The position numbers and the translations under genes were made by a program. This document shows positions 23,760-31,301 of a stretch of DNA of 37,360 nucleotides, piece by piece. Each line of letters opens with the position of its first letter. Within the stretch, counting starts at the first letter, position 1. The notes under the pieces were generated by a model. It worked only from the letters and a program-made list of their open reading frames with translations, ran no database searches and was not told the origin of the DNA. Location: the NCBI GenBank assembly GCA_944389065.1, contig CALXKZ010000063.1, positions 1 through 37,360 of the forward strand. The letters run 5' to 3'. This stretch comes from an uncultured Spirochaetaceae bacterium. GTDB lineage: Bacteria > Spirochaetota > Spirochaetia > Sphaerochaetales > Sphaerochaetaceae.

Positions 23760-24791
23760 ATGAGAAAATACTCTGTGCTTCCAGGAGCAGCTGCTGTCAT
23801 CGCAGCAGCTCTCATATCGTTCATTCCGGGCATGCCGAAAGTGGCATCGATTGTTCTTCTGCTGATTTCCCTTGTGTTCTTTGTCTACTGGACAAGAGGG
23901 AACATCATATACAACAAAGCGATAAAAGCCCTGCAGGGCAAAGGAAAGAAAGGAGAATCGGCAGAGGCCCTGTTTGAGAAAGCTCTAAGGACAGGAATCC
24001 CTGATAACTATGTCATATTCGCAACCTCAATCCTGCTTGCGGGTAAGAGCAATGAAACTGCAGCTGAGGCCCTCATGCGGTTGATAGAGTCCAAGGATGA
24101 CAAGATCAGAGGCCAGGCAAAGTCAGTTCTGTCAATGCACTACTGGTTCTCAGGCGACCATGGGAAAGCAATAGAGCTGATAGAAAGCGCAATCTACGAA
24201 GATGGGCTCAAGGATAGAAACACATATACGAATATCTGCTGCTACTATCTTAAAGAAGGGAAAACCGATAAATTCAGGAAGCTTGTCGGAGAAGTCCATG
24301 ACAACTCTCCAGTATTCACACACTTCAAGGCAGTCTCATATATGATCGAAGGAAAATACAGGGAAGCCGGTGTGCTTCTTGAGAAGCTTTTCTCCGAATC
24401 ATCACCGTCTTATGCCGATCCGTATATAAACTATGCAGTAGTGCATCTGCATTACGGTGAGCTTGAGAAAGCCAGAAAGTTCTCAGAGCTGGCCATCAAA
24501 GCAGTGGCTATGCCTGAGCTGGCTGTATATGGGAAGGACTTCACAGCGCAGTTCAATGATGCTCTTATGGATCCATATGGCAGGATTCCATTCATGGAAG
24601 AGGTCAACAGGAATGTAAAGAACATCATTCTCGGGAAACTCCCATCATGGGAGAAGGCAGCGGATCCTTTTACAGGACCAGTTGCCCCTGGCTATCAGAA
24701 GGAACCGGATTTCACATCAGAGACCATTGAAAGAGAAGATGTATCAACTGCGATCACAGACGAGGATGAGGAGTGGATCAGACGGCACTGA
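23760..24791 (+). CDS. Membrane-anchored TPR-like repeat protein
   Basis: Function unknown. The 343 residues start with two membrane helices (about 5-22 and 27-46). A long helical region follows that resembles tetratricopeptide repeats (for example KALRTGIPDNYVIFATSILLAG, MHYWFSGDHGKAIELIESAIY, YINYAVVHLHYGELEKARKFSELA). The C-terminal 50 residues are acidic and probably flexible. Such proteins usually act as scaffolds. The start MRKYSVL has no Shine-Dalgarno sequence but a TACCAT box six bases before it. It is divergent from queH, and its stop is one base from the stop of the patatin gene on the other strand. Confidence 0.85.
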   Translation: MRKYSVLPGAAAVIAAALISFIPGMPKVASIVLLLISLVFFVYWTRGNIIYNKAIKALQGKGKKGESAEALFEKALRTGIPDNYVIFATSILLAGKSNETAAEALMRLIESKDDKIRGQAKSVLSMHYWFSGDHGKAIELIESAIYEDGLKDRNTYTNICCYYLKEGKTDKFRKLVGEVHDNSPVFTHFKAVSYMIEGKYREAGVLLEKLFSESSPSYADPYINYAVVHLHYGELEKARKFSELAIKAVAMPELAVYGKDFTAQFNDALMDPYGRIPFMEEVNRNVKNIILGKLPSWEKAADPFTGPVAPGYQKEPDFTSETIEREDVSTAITDEDEEWIRRH

Positions 24792-24792
24792 T

Positions 24793-26820
24793 TCACATCC
24801 TCAGACTAAGCATGAACGAAGCTGCGAAGCTGTTTGCCCATGAATCATAGCCAAGACGCATTCTGAATGGCAGCTTCATAAGACCTATCAATGATATCGA
24901 TGTCTGGAACTCCACTCCGGCGGAGACAGAGAATGACAGATCGCGCATAAGCATATCGGCATAAACTCCGATCTCTGTATCCTCTATGATCAGGAATTCA
25001 CCGAATGTCGGAGAGACAGGAACGTCATACCCAGCATACAGGGAAATCATAGATGCATGGTACCGCGCCTCATCGGGACTTCCTGCTGTAGGGTAATGGT
25101 TGTAATAGTCCACATCCTTCCCTATCATCGGGCTCACATATCCATCGGACAGGAACAGCGGGACATAGCCCTGACCGTCAATGCTGAAACGAGAGAAGAT
25201 CGCAGCCTCTATGAAGAAAGTCTCATGAGGTGAGAGATAGAAACGCGAAGAAAGGCGCACTTCGCCATAATGCCTCATATTCTCGAATATGATTGAATCC
25301 GCTGAGAGAAGGTACCCAAGGCTCATATCTATATCGAACCAGCTTATTCTGAGATTGCCATCGAAAAGCGCGGAGATGGCAAGCGCTGTGGACTGGGCAT
25401 TGTGTCCTTTAAAGCTTGTCATATACTCAAAGCCCTGCCTGAATGCGATGCTGTAGAAATCCTTCCTGGCATCGATTATCCAGTCGAAGCCTTCCCTGAG
25501 ATACATCTGGGGAATATACCATGGATCATGGCAGAAATCCGCCGCGGCCTCAAACGAGAATCGGAGGTTATCGAGAGGATACAAGGAAAGGAAACCTTCG
25601 ATTGCAGGATAAGCTCCTGCTGTCTCCGGGGTTGTTATATCAAATGCTCCACCGATACCAAGCCCTGTTTCAAACCCACGGTCACGGTACTGCACACCGA
25701 AAAGCAGATCCACGGAGTCTGTAAGATATTTATGAGCCGCCCACTCCTGATCGGATTCAAGACTGAATCCAAGAATGATCGATGGAGCAGCTGCCTCAAC
25801 GCGGTTGAAATAGGATAGAGACCGGACTGTATGGGCTATCTTCTGCTCATATCCATCCCTGATTGCAATCATCTCATCGCTGATTCCGGAATGGACAAGG
25901 CCGGAAAGCTCAGCGGCCTTCCCTGCCGCGCTTGAATACCCGATTCCAGCCATCTCCTCAGCCTTCGCGAAATCCATGAATGAGAAATGCTCCACAGCGC
26001 AGCGGATCCATATCAGATCATCATACTCCTTGATATCCTTTGCAGCCTTCTGGTTCTTCCCTGCTTCAAAGGCGACATTGAGAACAGTGATCGGATTGCG
26101 GAGGTTGATTGTAGGAACATCATAGAATGTCGTAGAAAGTATGACAGTATCGGTATATTCGTAAGCGGCATTGATCGGAGCGAGCGAAACAACTCCCCCA
26201 TCTATCAGCAGATGGCCCCGGTACTCAACAGGCGGGAAATACACAGGAAGAGCGAATGATGCGATCATCACTCGTGAGAAATCACCTTCTGTTATCCGGA
26301 TCTCCCGTCTCGTGACCAGATCCTCGCAGACAACCATGATCGGAATCTCCAGATCCTCAAGCCTCAGGTCTGCACCGACAACGCTATCCACAAGAGTCTG
26401 GAAACCAGAGGGAATAAGCAGCCCGCCTTCAATCGGCAAAGTGAATGAGAAATAGTCAGAAAGCTCACTCGCACTCAGTATCTCTATTATCTGATCAGGC
26501 TTCAGCCCCGCAGCATAGAGCATACCTATTATCGATCCCATCGAATTCGATACGATGAAATCAGGAACTATGCCATTCTCCTCGAGATACTCAAGGACCC
26601 CCAGATGCGCAACGGCACGGGCACTTCCACCTGTCAGGACCAGACCGATAGGATCACGCGCCCCCTCTGTTCTTGCCAGTATCCGCTCCCTGAAAGCCTC
26701 ATCACCATAAGTCACAGGAATGTCAGAGACAAGCAGAGATGACAAAGAGGCATCATCCGCAAATGCACTGCCTGTAGCCATGATAGAAATCATGAGGATA
26801 AGAAGCACCTTCCTGAACAT
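24793..26820 (-). CDS. Patatin-like phospholipase with C-terminal outer-membrane barrel
   Basis: A secreted lipid hydrolase joined to its own predicted barrel, as in type Vd (PlpD-like) autotransporters. The 675 residues have a signal peptide (about 1-21), then the patatin domain: oxyanion loop LTGGSARAVAHLG (62-74), nucleophile Ser93 in SNSMGS and Asp207 in IDGG, the Ser-Asp dyad. From about residue 365 the sequence turns into many short amphipathic strands with aromatic ends and finishes LGYDSWANSFAASFMLSLRM, which looks like a barrel. The first Gly of the usual GxSxG is Ser. The start is set at MFRKVLL; an in-frame ATG further up adds a poor extension. A TACTCT box precedes the ATG by six bases. 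Confidence 0.88.
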   Translation of the reverse strand: MFRKVLLILMISIMATGSAFADDASLSSLLVSDIPVTYGDEAFRERILARTEGARDPIGLVLTGGSARAVAHLGVLEYLEENGIVPDFIVSNSMGSIIGMLYAAGLKPDQIIEILSASELSDYFSFTLPIEGGLLIPSGFQTLVDSVVGADLRLEDLEIPIMVVCEDLVTRREIRITEGDFSRVMIASFALPVYFPPVEYRGHLLIDGGVVSLAPINAAYEYTDTVILSTTFYDVPTINLRNPITVLNVAFEAGKNQKAAKDIKEYDDLIWIRCAVEHFSFMDFAKAEEMAGIGYSSAAGKAAELSGLVHSGISDEMIAIRDGYEQKIAHTVRSLSYFNRVEAAAPSIILGFSLESDQEWAAHKYLTDSVDLLFGVQYRDRGFETGLGIGGAFDITTPETAGAYPAIEGFLSLYPLDNLRFSFEAAADFCHDPWYIPQMYLREGFDWIIDARKDFYSIAFRQGFEYMTSFKGHNAQSTALAISALFDGNLRISWFDIDMSLGYLLSADSIIFENMRHYGEVRLSSRFYLSPHETFFIEAAIFSRFSIDGQGYVPLFLSDGYVSPMIGKDVDYYNHYPTAGSPDEARYHASMISLYAGYDVPVSPTFGEFLIIEDTEIGVYADMLMRDLSFSVSAGVEFQTSISLIGLMKLPFRMRLGYDSWANSFAASFMLSLRM

Positions 26821-26826
26821 ATGGAT

Positions 26827-26855
26827 AGAGTAGCTTAAAAGAATTATGACAGCAA
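26827..26855 (-). promoter_or_regulatory. Promoter of the patatin gene, leaderless arrangement
   Basis: On the minus strand TTGCTG (26855-26850), a 17-base spacer, TACTCT (26832-26827), then six bases to the ATG at 26820. Confidence 0.5.
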
Positions 26856-26943
26856 CATCGGAAAGGCTGTAAAAACAAATCCTGCCTGCCATCAAAGAAA
26901 AGAATTTTCTCCATTATTCATACTTTCTTTTTACTTGATAATC

Positions 26944-26952
26944 TGATAATTT
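26944..26952 (+). promoter_or_regulatory. Extended -10 box of the small unknown gene
   Basis: TGATAATTT (TGN plus TAATTT at 26947-26952) followed by six bases and the ATG at 26959. The -35 is weak, as extended -10 promoters allow. Confidence 0.5.
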
Positions 26953-26958
26953 ATGTTC

Positions 26959-27276
26959 ATGGCCTTCAGATATGAAATCATCATCCTCGACAGGAAAATG
27001 CATCGGTACATCGAAACAGCAGACAGCGCAGAATCGTTCGTAGATGCCATCTCACGGGTTTTCATGATGAACCTGCATCTAGCGGACAGAATACTCACAA
27101 TCTACTGCCGTAAGCCAAGGTCGGGGGATTTCCAGTACATGGGATCATTCGATGGGATCTCAAGCATATCATCAGGCGGGAACGCTGTATCATATCGCAT
27201 TCTCCGCCTCGCGAATGGAATGGATTACTATCTGACAGATGAAGGATTCAGAAAGCATTTGCCTGACTGCCGATAG
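26959..27276 (+). CDS. Small protein of unknown function
   Basis: I do not recognise this family. The 105 residues look like a small soluble alpha/beta protein with a regular composition and no membrane segment or signal peptide. Two start codons are possible, at 26953 and 26959. The second is preferred because an extended -10 box lies exactly six bases before it, as at other genes here; neither has a ribosome site. The last nine bases of the gene lie opposite the 3' end of the tRNA-Leu gene. A possible terminator follows at 27359-27378. Confidence 0.6.
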   Translation: MAFRYEIIILDRKMHRYIETADSAESFVDAISRVFMMNLHLADRILTIYCRKPRSGDFQYMGSFDGISSISSGGNAVSYRILRLANGMDYYLTDEGFRKHLPDCR

Positions 27277-27351
27277 CCGGGGTCGAACCGGCATGGATTT
27301 GATTCCGGCAGATTTTGAGTCTGCTGCGTCTACCAATTCCGCCATATCGGC
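27268..27351 (-). tRNA. tRNA-Leu (anticodon CAA)
   Basis: Read on the minus strand: acceptor stem GCCGATA with TATCGGC and discriminator A, D-arm GGAATTGGTAGACGC, anticodon stem GCAGA/TCTGC around the loop CTCAAAA (anticodon CAA, decoding UUG), a class II variable arm, and a T-arm with GGTTCGACCCC. CCA is not encoded. Its 3' end overlaps the end of a plus-strand gene by nine bases. Confidence 0.95.
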
Positions 27352-27358
27352 AAGATAG

Positions 27359-27378
27359 AGCCATACTACATGGCTTTT
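27359..27378 (+). terminator. Possible terminator of the small unknown gene
   Basis: AGCCAT and ATGGCT form a 6-bp stem around ACTAC, with four T at and after the 3' arm. The stem is short. It overlaps the tRNA-Leu promoter on the other strand. Confidence 0.4.
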
Positions 27379-27391
27379 CTGAGGAAATCAA
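27363..27391 (-). promoter_or_regulatory. Promoter of tRNA-Leu
   Basis: On the minus strand TTGATT (27391-27386), a 17-base spacer and TAGTAT (27368-27363), giving a start about five bases before the mature tRNA. Confidence 0.65.
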
Positions 27392-27469
27392 GCAATAGTG
27401 AGCATTGACTATGAATAGTACAGCTCTAGTAAGGCTATTCTAATCCGATCAAATAGTGAAAACATGCTT

Positions 27470-27498
27470 TTTACAGCTCAGGGAAAGCGTTGTAGGAA
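27470..27498 (+). promoter_or_regulatory. Promoter of the haemolysin-III family gene
   Basis: TTTACA (27470-27475), a 17-base spacer and TAGGAA (27493-27498), six bases before the ATG at 27505. The AGGA inside the -10 could instead be a Shine-Dalgarno sequence. Confidence 0.45.
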
Positions 27499-27504
27499 TA
27501 GAGC

Positions 27505-28149
27505 ATGGAAAACTGGATTGACTCGCACATCACGCTCCCTGAGCATGTAACATTATCGGAGGAGATGGAGAATTCCCTCTCGCATTTCATAGGATTCATA
27601 GTATCACTGATAGGCCTGCTATATGTAGCAGCATATCCTGGTCATAACCCGGCAATGATAGTATTCGCAATTACCAATACAGTCATGTTCGGTGCATCGG
27701 GATTATACCATTACCTCAGGAAAGGCATACTGAAGAAAACCCTCAGGATAGTTGACCATAGCGCGATATACCTTCTTATTGCTGGATCCTACACGCCCGT
27801 CCTGATGTATATCGGAACACCAGTCACAAGGCTTTATACAGCTGCAATATGGATTGCCGCAGCTCTCGGTATCATTCTCACCATTGCCTTCTGGGACAGA
27901 TTCAGGATACTCCATGTCGCACTCTATGCTGTGATGGGCTGGTCAATTGTCTCGATCTGGGATCAGGTAGTACCTCTTCTTCCATCTGGTCTTTTCAGGA
28001 ACATCCTTGCAGGCGGCATTATATATACCGCAGGAATAGCATTCTATGCAGCAAAACCCCTGAAGCATCACCATCTGCTCTGGCACATTGCTGTTTTCAT
28101 CGGCTCTCTGATCTTCTTTATAGGATATTCCACTTACATTCTTGCCTAA
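27505..28149 (+). CDS. Haemolysin III / PAQR family membrane protein
   Basis: An integral membrane protein related to YqfA and the adiponectin-receptor (PAQR) family, whose members are metal-dependent hydrolases of lipids such as ceramides; the bacterial role is unsettled. The 214 residues have seven membrane helices. The conserved sites are ASGLYHYL (about 74-81), DHSAIYLLIAGSYTP (about 94-108) and the final HHHLLWHIAVFIGS (about 187-200), which provide the zinc-site Ser, His and Asp residues. It is followed after 29 bases by ybaK in the same direction. The name haemolysin should not be taken as evidence of toxicity. Confidence 0.9.
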   Translation: MENWIDSHITLPEHVTLSEEMENSLSHFIGFIVSLIGLLYVAAYPGHNPAMIVFAITNTVMFGASGLYHYLRKGILKKTLRIVDHSAIYLLIAGSYTPVLMYIGTPVTRLYTAAIWIAAALGIILTIAFWDRFRILHVALYAVMGWSIVSIWDQVVPLLPSGLFRNILAGGIIYTAGIAFYAAKPLKHHHLLWHIAVFIGSLIFFIGYSTYILA

Positions 28150-28178
28150 TCCCCGCTTGAAGTGGAGACTAAGGGAGT

Positions 28179-28643
28179 ATGAAGACGAATGCGATGAGAA
28201 TCCTGGAAAGCCTGGGTATAAGCTACAGCATCCATACCTATGAAGTGGATGAGGAACATCTTGATGCAATCCACATAGCCCATACTGCCGGACTGGATAC
28301 TGAAAAGGTCTATAAAACGATTGTGATGCAGAATACAGATAGGGAAATCTTCGTATTCTGCCTGCCTGCAGAAGCAGAGATCTCGCTGAAGAAGGCAAGA
28401 GCCCTGACAGGAAGCAAGGAAATAGATCTCATAAAGCAGAATCAGCTTCTTCCTCTTACCGGATATATCAGAGGAGGATGCTCTCCTCTTGGAATGAGAA
28501 AGCACTATCCCACATTCATCGAAGAGCTTGCCCAGCTCGAGGATACTATATATGTAAGCGGAGGACAGAGAGGCATCCAGATCGAGATAGCACCGGAAGA
28601 TCTGAAAAGAGCCACCGATGCTGTATTCGCGGATTTCACCTGA
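28179..28643 (+). CDS. ybaK: Cys-tRNA(Pro) deacylase YbaK/EbsC
   Basis: An editing enzyme that hydrolyses cysteine wrongly attached to tRNA-Pro by prolyl-tRNA synthetase. The 154 residues match family length, and the essential lysine is at position 46 (EKVYKTIVMQ), as in E. coli YbaK. Other family stretches are CLPAEAEISLKKA, YIRGGCSPLGMRK and YVSGGQRGIQIEI. The ATG is preceded by GGAG at 11 bases and by GGGAG at one base, so ribosome binding is not ideal. A tRNA-Pro gene lies about 580 bases downstream on the other strand. Its last eight bases overlap the nitroreductase gene. Confidence 0.95.
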   Translation: MKTNAMRILESLGISYSIHTYEVDEEHLDAIHIAHTAGLDTEKVYKTIVMQNTDREIFVFCLPAEAEISLKKARALTGSKEIDLIKQNQLLPLTGYIRGGCSPLGMRKHYPTFIEELAQLEDTIYVSGGQRGIQIEIAPEDLKRATDAVFADFT

Positions 28644-29157
28644 CGATCGTCACGAAATCCTTCTTTCTGGGAGCTGCTTCCTTAACGCTTTCAGGATAGC
28701 CGAGGATGCAGTGCCCGATCCCTCGGAGATTGCCCTCAACGCCCCACTTCCTCAGAAGAGCCTTACCCTCTTCCGATTCAAATTCCTCATACGCTCTGTT
28801 GATCCAGCAGGAGCCAAGGCCGATTGCGTGGGCAGCATTCATAAGATTTCCGAGCACAAGACTTCCATCCTCAACACATGTGGGAATATTCCTATCTGCA
28901 AGGACTATCACAACAGTAGGCGCACCATAGAACGGATCGGTCTCCACTCCCATTATCTTGGCATTCATCGCTGAAAGATGGGCTATGTCGTCCCTGTTCT
29001 GAAGCACGACCATCTTCGCGCTCTGCCGGCCCATAGCGGAAGGAGCATACTCTCCAGCCTCCAGCACAGCCTTAAGCTCATCATCCGCAATCTGCTCTTT
29101 CCTGTAGCTTCTGCAGCTGCGCCTTTCCAATAATGATCTGATTATCTGATTGTCCAT
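28636..29157 (-). CDS. Nitroreductase family flavoprotein
   Basis: An FMN-dependent NAD(P)H oxidoreductase; the natural substrate is unknown. The 173 residues start with the family's RRSCRSYRKEQI (about 12-23), continue with EAGEYAPSAMGRQ and end near GHCILGYPESVKEAAPRKKDFV. The middle holds GNLMNAAHAIGLGSCWI, the dimer/flavin helix. It is short for the family but complete. The start at MDNQIIRS fits the family; the frame stays open 21 residues further, through the terminator of tRNA-Pro. A perfect TATAAT with TGG in front lies six bases before the ATG, and no ribosome site is present. Confidence 0.92.
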   Translation of the reverse strand: MDNQIIRSLLERRSCRSYRKEQIADDELKAVLEAGEYAPSAMGRQSAKMVVLQNRDDIAHLSAMNAKIMGVETDPFYGAPTVVIVLADRNIPTCVEDGSLVLGNLMNAAHAIGLGSCWINRAYEEFESEEGKALLRKWGVEGNLRGIGHCILGYPESVKEAAPRKKDFVTIVR

Positions 29158-29163
29158 GTCTGG

Positions 29164-29172
29164 ATTATACCA
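29164..29172 (-). promoter_or_regulatory. Extended -10 promoter of the nitroreductase gene, leaderless arrangement
   Basis: On the minus strand TGGTATAAT (TGN plus consensus TATAAT) ends six bases before the ATG at 29157. The tRNA-Pro terminator T-run ends only about 16 bases upstream of the -10. Confidence 0.75.
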
Positions 29173-29184
29173 TCGATAATGGCA

Positions 29185-29218
29185 GAAAATAAGCCTCACC
29201 CTGATAACAGAATGAGGC
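29185..29218 (-). terminator. Intrinsic terminator of tRNA-Pro
   Basis: On the minus strand GCCTCA, two wobble pairs and CTG pair with CAG, GG and TGAGGC around a TTAT loop, an 11-bp stem followed by TTATTTTC. It begins seven bases after the mature tRNA. Confidence 0.85.
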
Positions 29219-29225
29219 ATCTATA

Positions 29226-29298
29226 TCGGGCAGAGAGGATTTGAACCTCCGACCCCTTGGTCCCGAACCAAGTGCGCTAGCCCCTGCGCTACTACCCG
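29226..29298 (-). tRNA. tRNA-Pro (anticodon CGG)
   Basis: Read on the minus strand: acceptor stem CGGGTAG with CTGCCCG and discriminator A, D-arm GCGC/GCGC, anticodon stem CTTGG/CCAAG around TTCGGGA (anticodon CGG, decoding CCG), and T-arm GAGGTTCAAATCCTC. CCA is not encoded. It is flanked by its own promoter and terminator. Confidence 0.96.
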
Positions 29299-29314
29299 CT
29301 ATGAAAACAAAGTG

Positions 29315-29343
29315 AGTATACTTGCTTTGTCTATCCTTGTCCA
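29315..29343 (-). promoter_or_regulatory. Promoter of tRNA-Pro
   Basis: On the minus strand TGGACA (29343-29338), a 17-base spacer and TATACT (29320-29315), with a start about ten bases before the mature tRNA. Confidence 0.75.
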
Positions 29344-29406
29344 CTCTCCTCTGCCGTATTTTGCAGGGTTTAACCTATTTTCTTTTATAGAAAAGATTAC
29401 CAAAGG

Positions 29407-29430
29407 TATAGTCATACTTGACTATATTAT
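29407..29430. promoter_or_regulatory. Perfect palindrome, candidate operator of the acyl-CoA-synthetase-like gene
   Basis: TATAGTCA and TGACTATA (29407-29426) form a perfect 8-bp inverted repeat around four bases. It overlaps possible promoter boxes, TTGACT at 29418-29423 and TATTAT at 29425-29430, about 85 bases before the gene at 29513. Confidence 0.5.
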
Positions 29431-29512
29431 GGTAGAACATAATGGGTATTATCGTTTGCTGACGAAATAATTAATATTGTAAAAATAAAAACAGGATTCA
29501 TGAGGTAATAAA

Positions 29513-31231
29513 ATGGATAAGCACGCGTGGGATGAAATAGACCAGTACAGAGGAACCCTTGTAAACGGGCAGTGGCCGACTATTCCGGAGCTCTTTGAGA
29601 TGGCAGTTGACCGCTATAAGGACAATGTCTGCTTCTCAGTCTTCGAACCAGATAGGAAAACACTTACATACCAGCAGGCGTATGACAAGATCATGCGTGG
29701 CGCAGGCTATCTCATCAGCAAGGGAGTGAAGAAAGGAGACAGGATTCTTCTCAATGGCAAGAACAGCCCGGACTGGGCAATCGCCTATTTCTCAATTCTC
29801 TTTGCAGGAGCTGTCATTGTCCCTATCGACAACCAGATGCATGCAGATAGATGCATGAAGCTTTCGGAGTTCGCAAAGGTCAGATTCGCGATCTGTGACT
29901 TCGATGTTCTTGAGAAGATGAAGAACATCGGAGGTGAATGGTACGATTCTCTTCTGGGAACAGCCATGCTGAAAGGCAAGGACGATAACTATGCCAAATT
30001 CGTTGAGGTGGAAGGCCCCAGACTTGAAAGCAAGGTGCCTGTTACAGAGAATGACTATGCAGCCATCCTCTTCACCTCAGGTACTACAGGAAACGAGAAA
30101 GGAGCCGTGCTAACGCATAGAAGCATCACTTCCAATGTCTATCAGGCAGCGAATGAGATAAAGAACCTCACAGACAAGGAGGTTTTCTATGCCCTCCTTC
30201 CTCTTCATCACAGCTACTGCTGCACGACAGTGCTTCTCGAGTCCGTGAAGTTCGGGGCTGAGTGTCTATTCGGACACGGGATAATCGTATCCAGGATGAT
30301 CGCTGATATGAAGATGGGGAAAGTAACTGTCTTCATGGGGATTCCTCTCCTATACAACAAGGTCATTGCAGGCATAATGAAGCAGGTGAAGGCAAAGGGC
30401 GCATTCACATATGGTCTTGTGAAAACACTCATGGCAATCAATGGATGGTGCAAGCAGCATTTCGGCAAATCGCCATTCAAAGGATTCTTCAACAAGAAGA
30501 TCGTATCGCAGGTCGGACTGGATCATTCTAAGCTTCTGATCTGCGGAGCAGGTCCTCTCTCCCCTGTTGTATTCAAGCAGTATCAGCAGCTCGGGCTTGA
30601 TTTTCTTCAGGGCTATGGCCTTACAGAGGCATCCCCTGTTGTAACGCTCAACCCGCCAGAGCACTTCAAGGTCGAATCAATCGGACACCCGCTGGCATTC
30701 ATCGACATGATCATTGCTGATAAGGATGCGGATGGCGTTGGGGAAATCAGGATCAAGGGACCGAATAACTGTCTCGGATACCTTGATGATGAAGAGAATA
30801 CAAAGGCCCTCTTCGATGAGAACGGATACCTGAAGACAGGCGATCTTGGATACATGGACATTGAGAACTATGTCTATCTCAAGGGAAGGAAGAAGAACAT
30901 CATCGTCACTGAAGGCGGAAAGAATGTCTTCCCGGAAGAGATCGAGGATATGTTCCAGCTCTATCCACAGGTTGAGCAGATACTCATCAGAGGCTTCCAG
31001 ATGAAGAAGGATGTTCCTTCTGAGTCAATAGAGGCTGTAATATTCCCATCTCCTGACTACATGAAGGAGAAAGGCCTCTCAAAGGATGCTATGACAGCAG
31101 AGATCGAAGGCATAATCAAGGAAGTCAACAAGGATCTTGTCGGTTACAAGAAGATTGAGAAGCTTACGATTGTTGATGAACCGATGGAGATGACGACGAC
31201 AAAGAAGATCAAGAGAGCTACAGTCAGATAA
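29513..31231 (+). CDS. AMP-dependent acyl-CoA synthetase (long-chain fatty acid ligase-like)
   Basis: Adenylates a carboxylic acid with ATP and transfers it to CoA or a carrier. The 572 residues contain the P-loop TSGTTGNEKG (188-197), the YGLTEASP motif, TGDLGYMD, the hinge KGRKKNIIVTEGGKNVFPEEIE and the catalytic A10 lysine in MTTTKKIKR at the very end. This is the order of the ANL family. The closest character is a fatty acid-CoA ligase, but the acid cannot be told from sequence. GAGGT lies eight bases before the ATG. A perfect palindrome upstream suggests control by a repressor. A strong terminator follows 19 bases after the stop. Confidence 0.93.
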   Translation: MDKHAWDEIDQYRGTLVNGQWPTIPELFEMAVDRYKDNVCFSVFEPDRKTLTYQQAYDKIMRGAGYLISKGVKKGDRILLNGKNSPDWAIAYFSILFAGAVIVPIDNQMHADRCMKLSEFAKVRFAICDFDVLEKMKNIGGEWYDSLLGTAMLKGKDDNYAKFVEVEGPRLESKVPVTENDYAAILFTSGTTGNEKGAVLTHRSITSNVYQAANEIKNLTDKEVFYALLPLHHSYCCTTVLLESVKFGAECLFGHGIIVSRMIADMKMGKVTVFMGIPLLYNKVIAGIMKQVKAKGAFTYGLVKTLMAINGWCKQHFGKSPFKGFFNKKIVSQVGLDHSKLLICGAGPLSPVVFKQYQQLGLDFLQGYGLTEASPVVTLNPPEHFKVESIGHPLAFIDMIIADKDADGVGEIRIKGPNNCLGYLDDEENTKALFDENGYLKTGDLGYMDIENYVYLKGRKKNIIVTEGGKNVFPEEIEDMFQLYPQVEQILIRGFQMKKDVPSESIEAVIFPSPDYMKEKGLSKDAMTAEIEGIIKEVNKDLVGYKKIEKLTIVDEPMEMTTTKKIKRATVR

Positions 31232-31250
31232 TTCTCCGATGATCTCTGGA

Positions 31251-31277
31251 AAAGGACAGGTCCGCCTGTCCTTTTTT
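31251..31277 (+). terminator. Intrinsic terminator of the acyl-CoA-synthetase-like gene
   Basis: A perfect 10-bp stem, AAAGGACAGG with CCTGTCCTTT, a TCCG loop and a T run to 31277. Confidence 0.95.
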
Positions 31278-31289
31278 CATCGAAGGGAT

Positions 31290-31295
31290 TACACT
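31290..31295 (+). promoter_or_regulatory. -10 box of the amidohydrolase operon, leaderless arrangement
   Basis: TACACT followed by exactly six bases and the ATG at 31302. It sits just 12 bases after the end of a strong terminator, so a -35 contact would have to fall within the terminator. Confidence 0.6.
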
Positions 31296-31301
31296 TATGG
31301 T

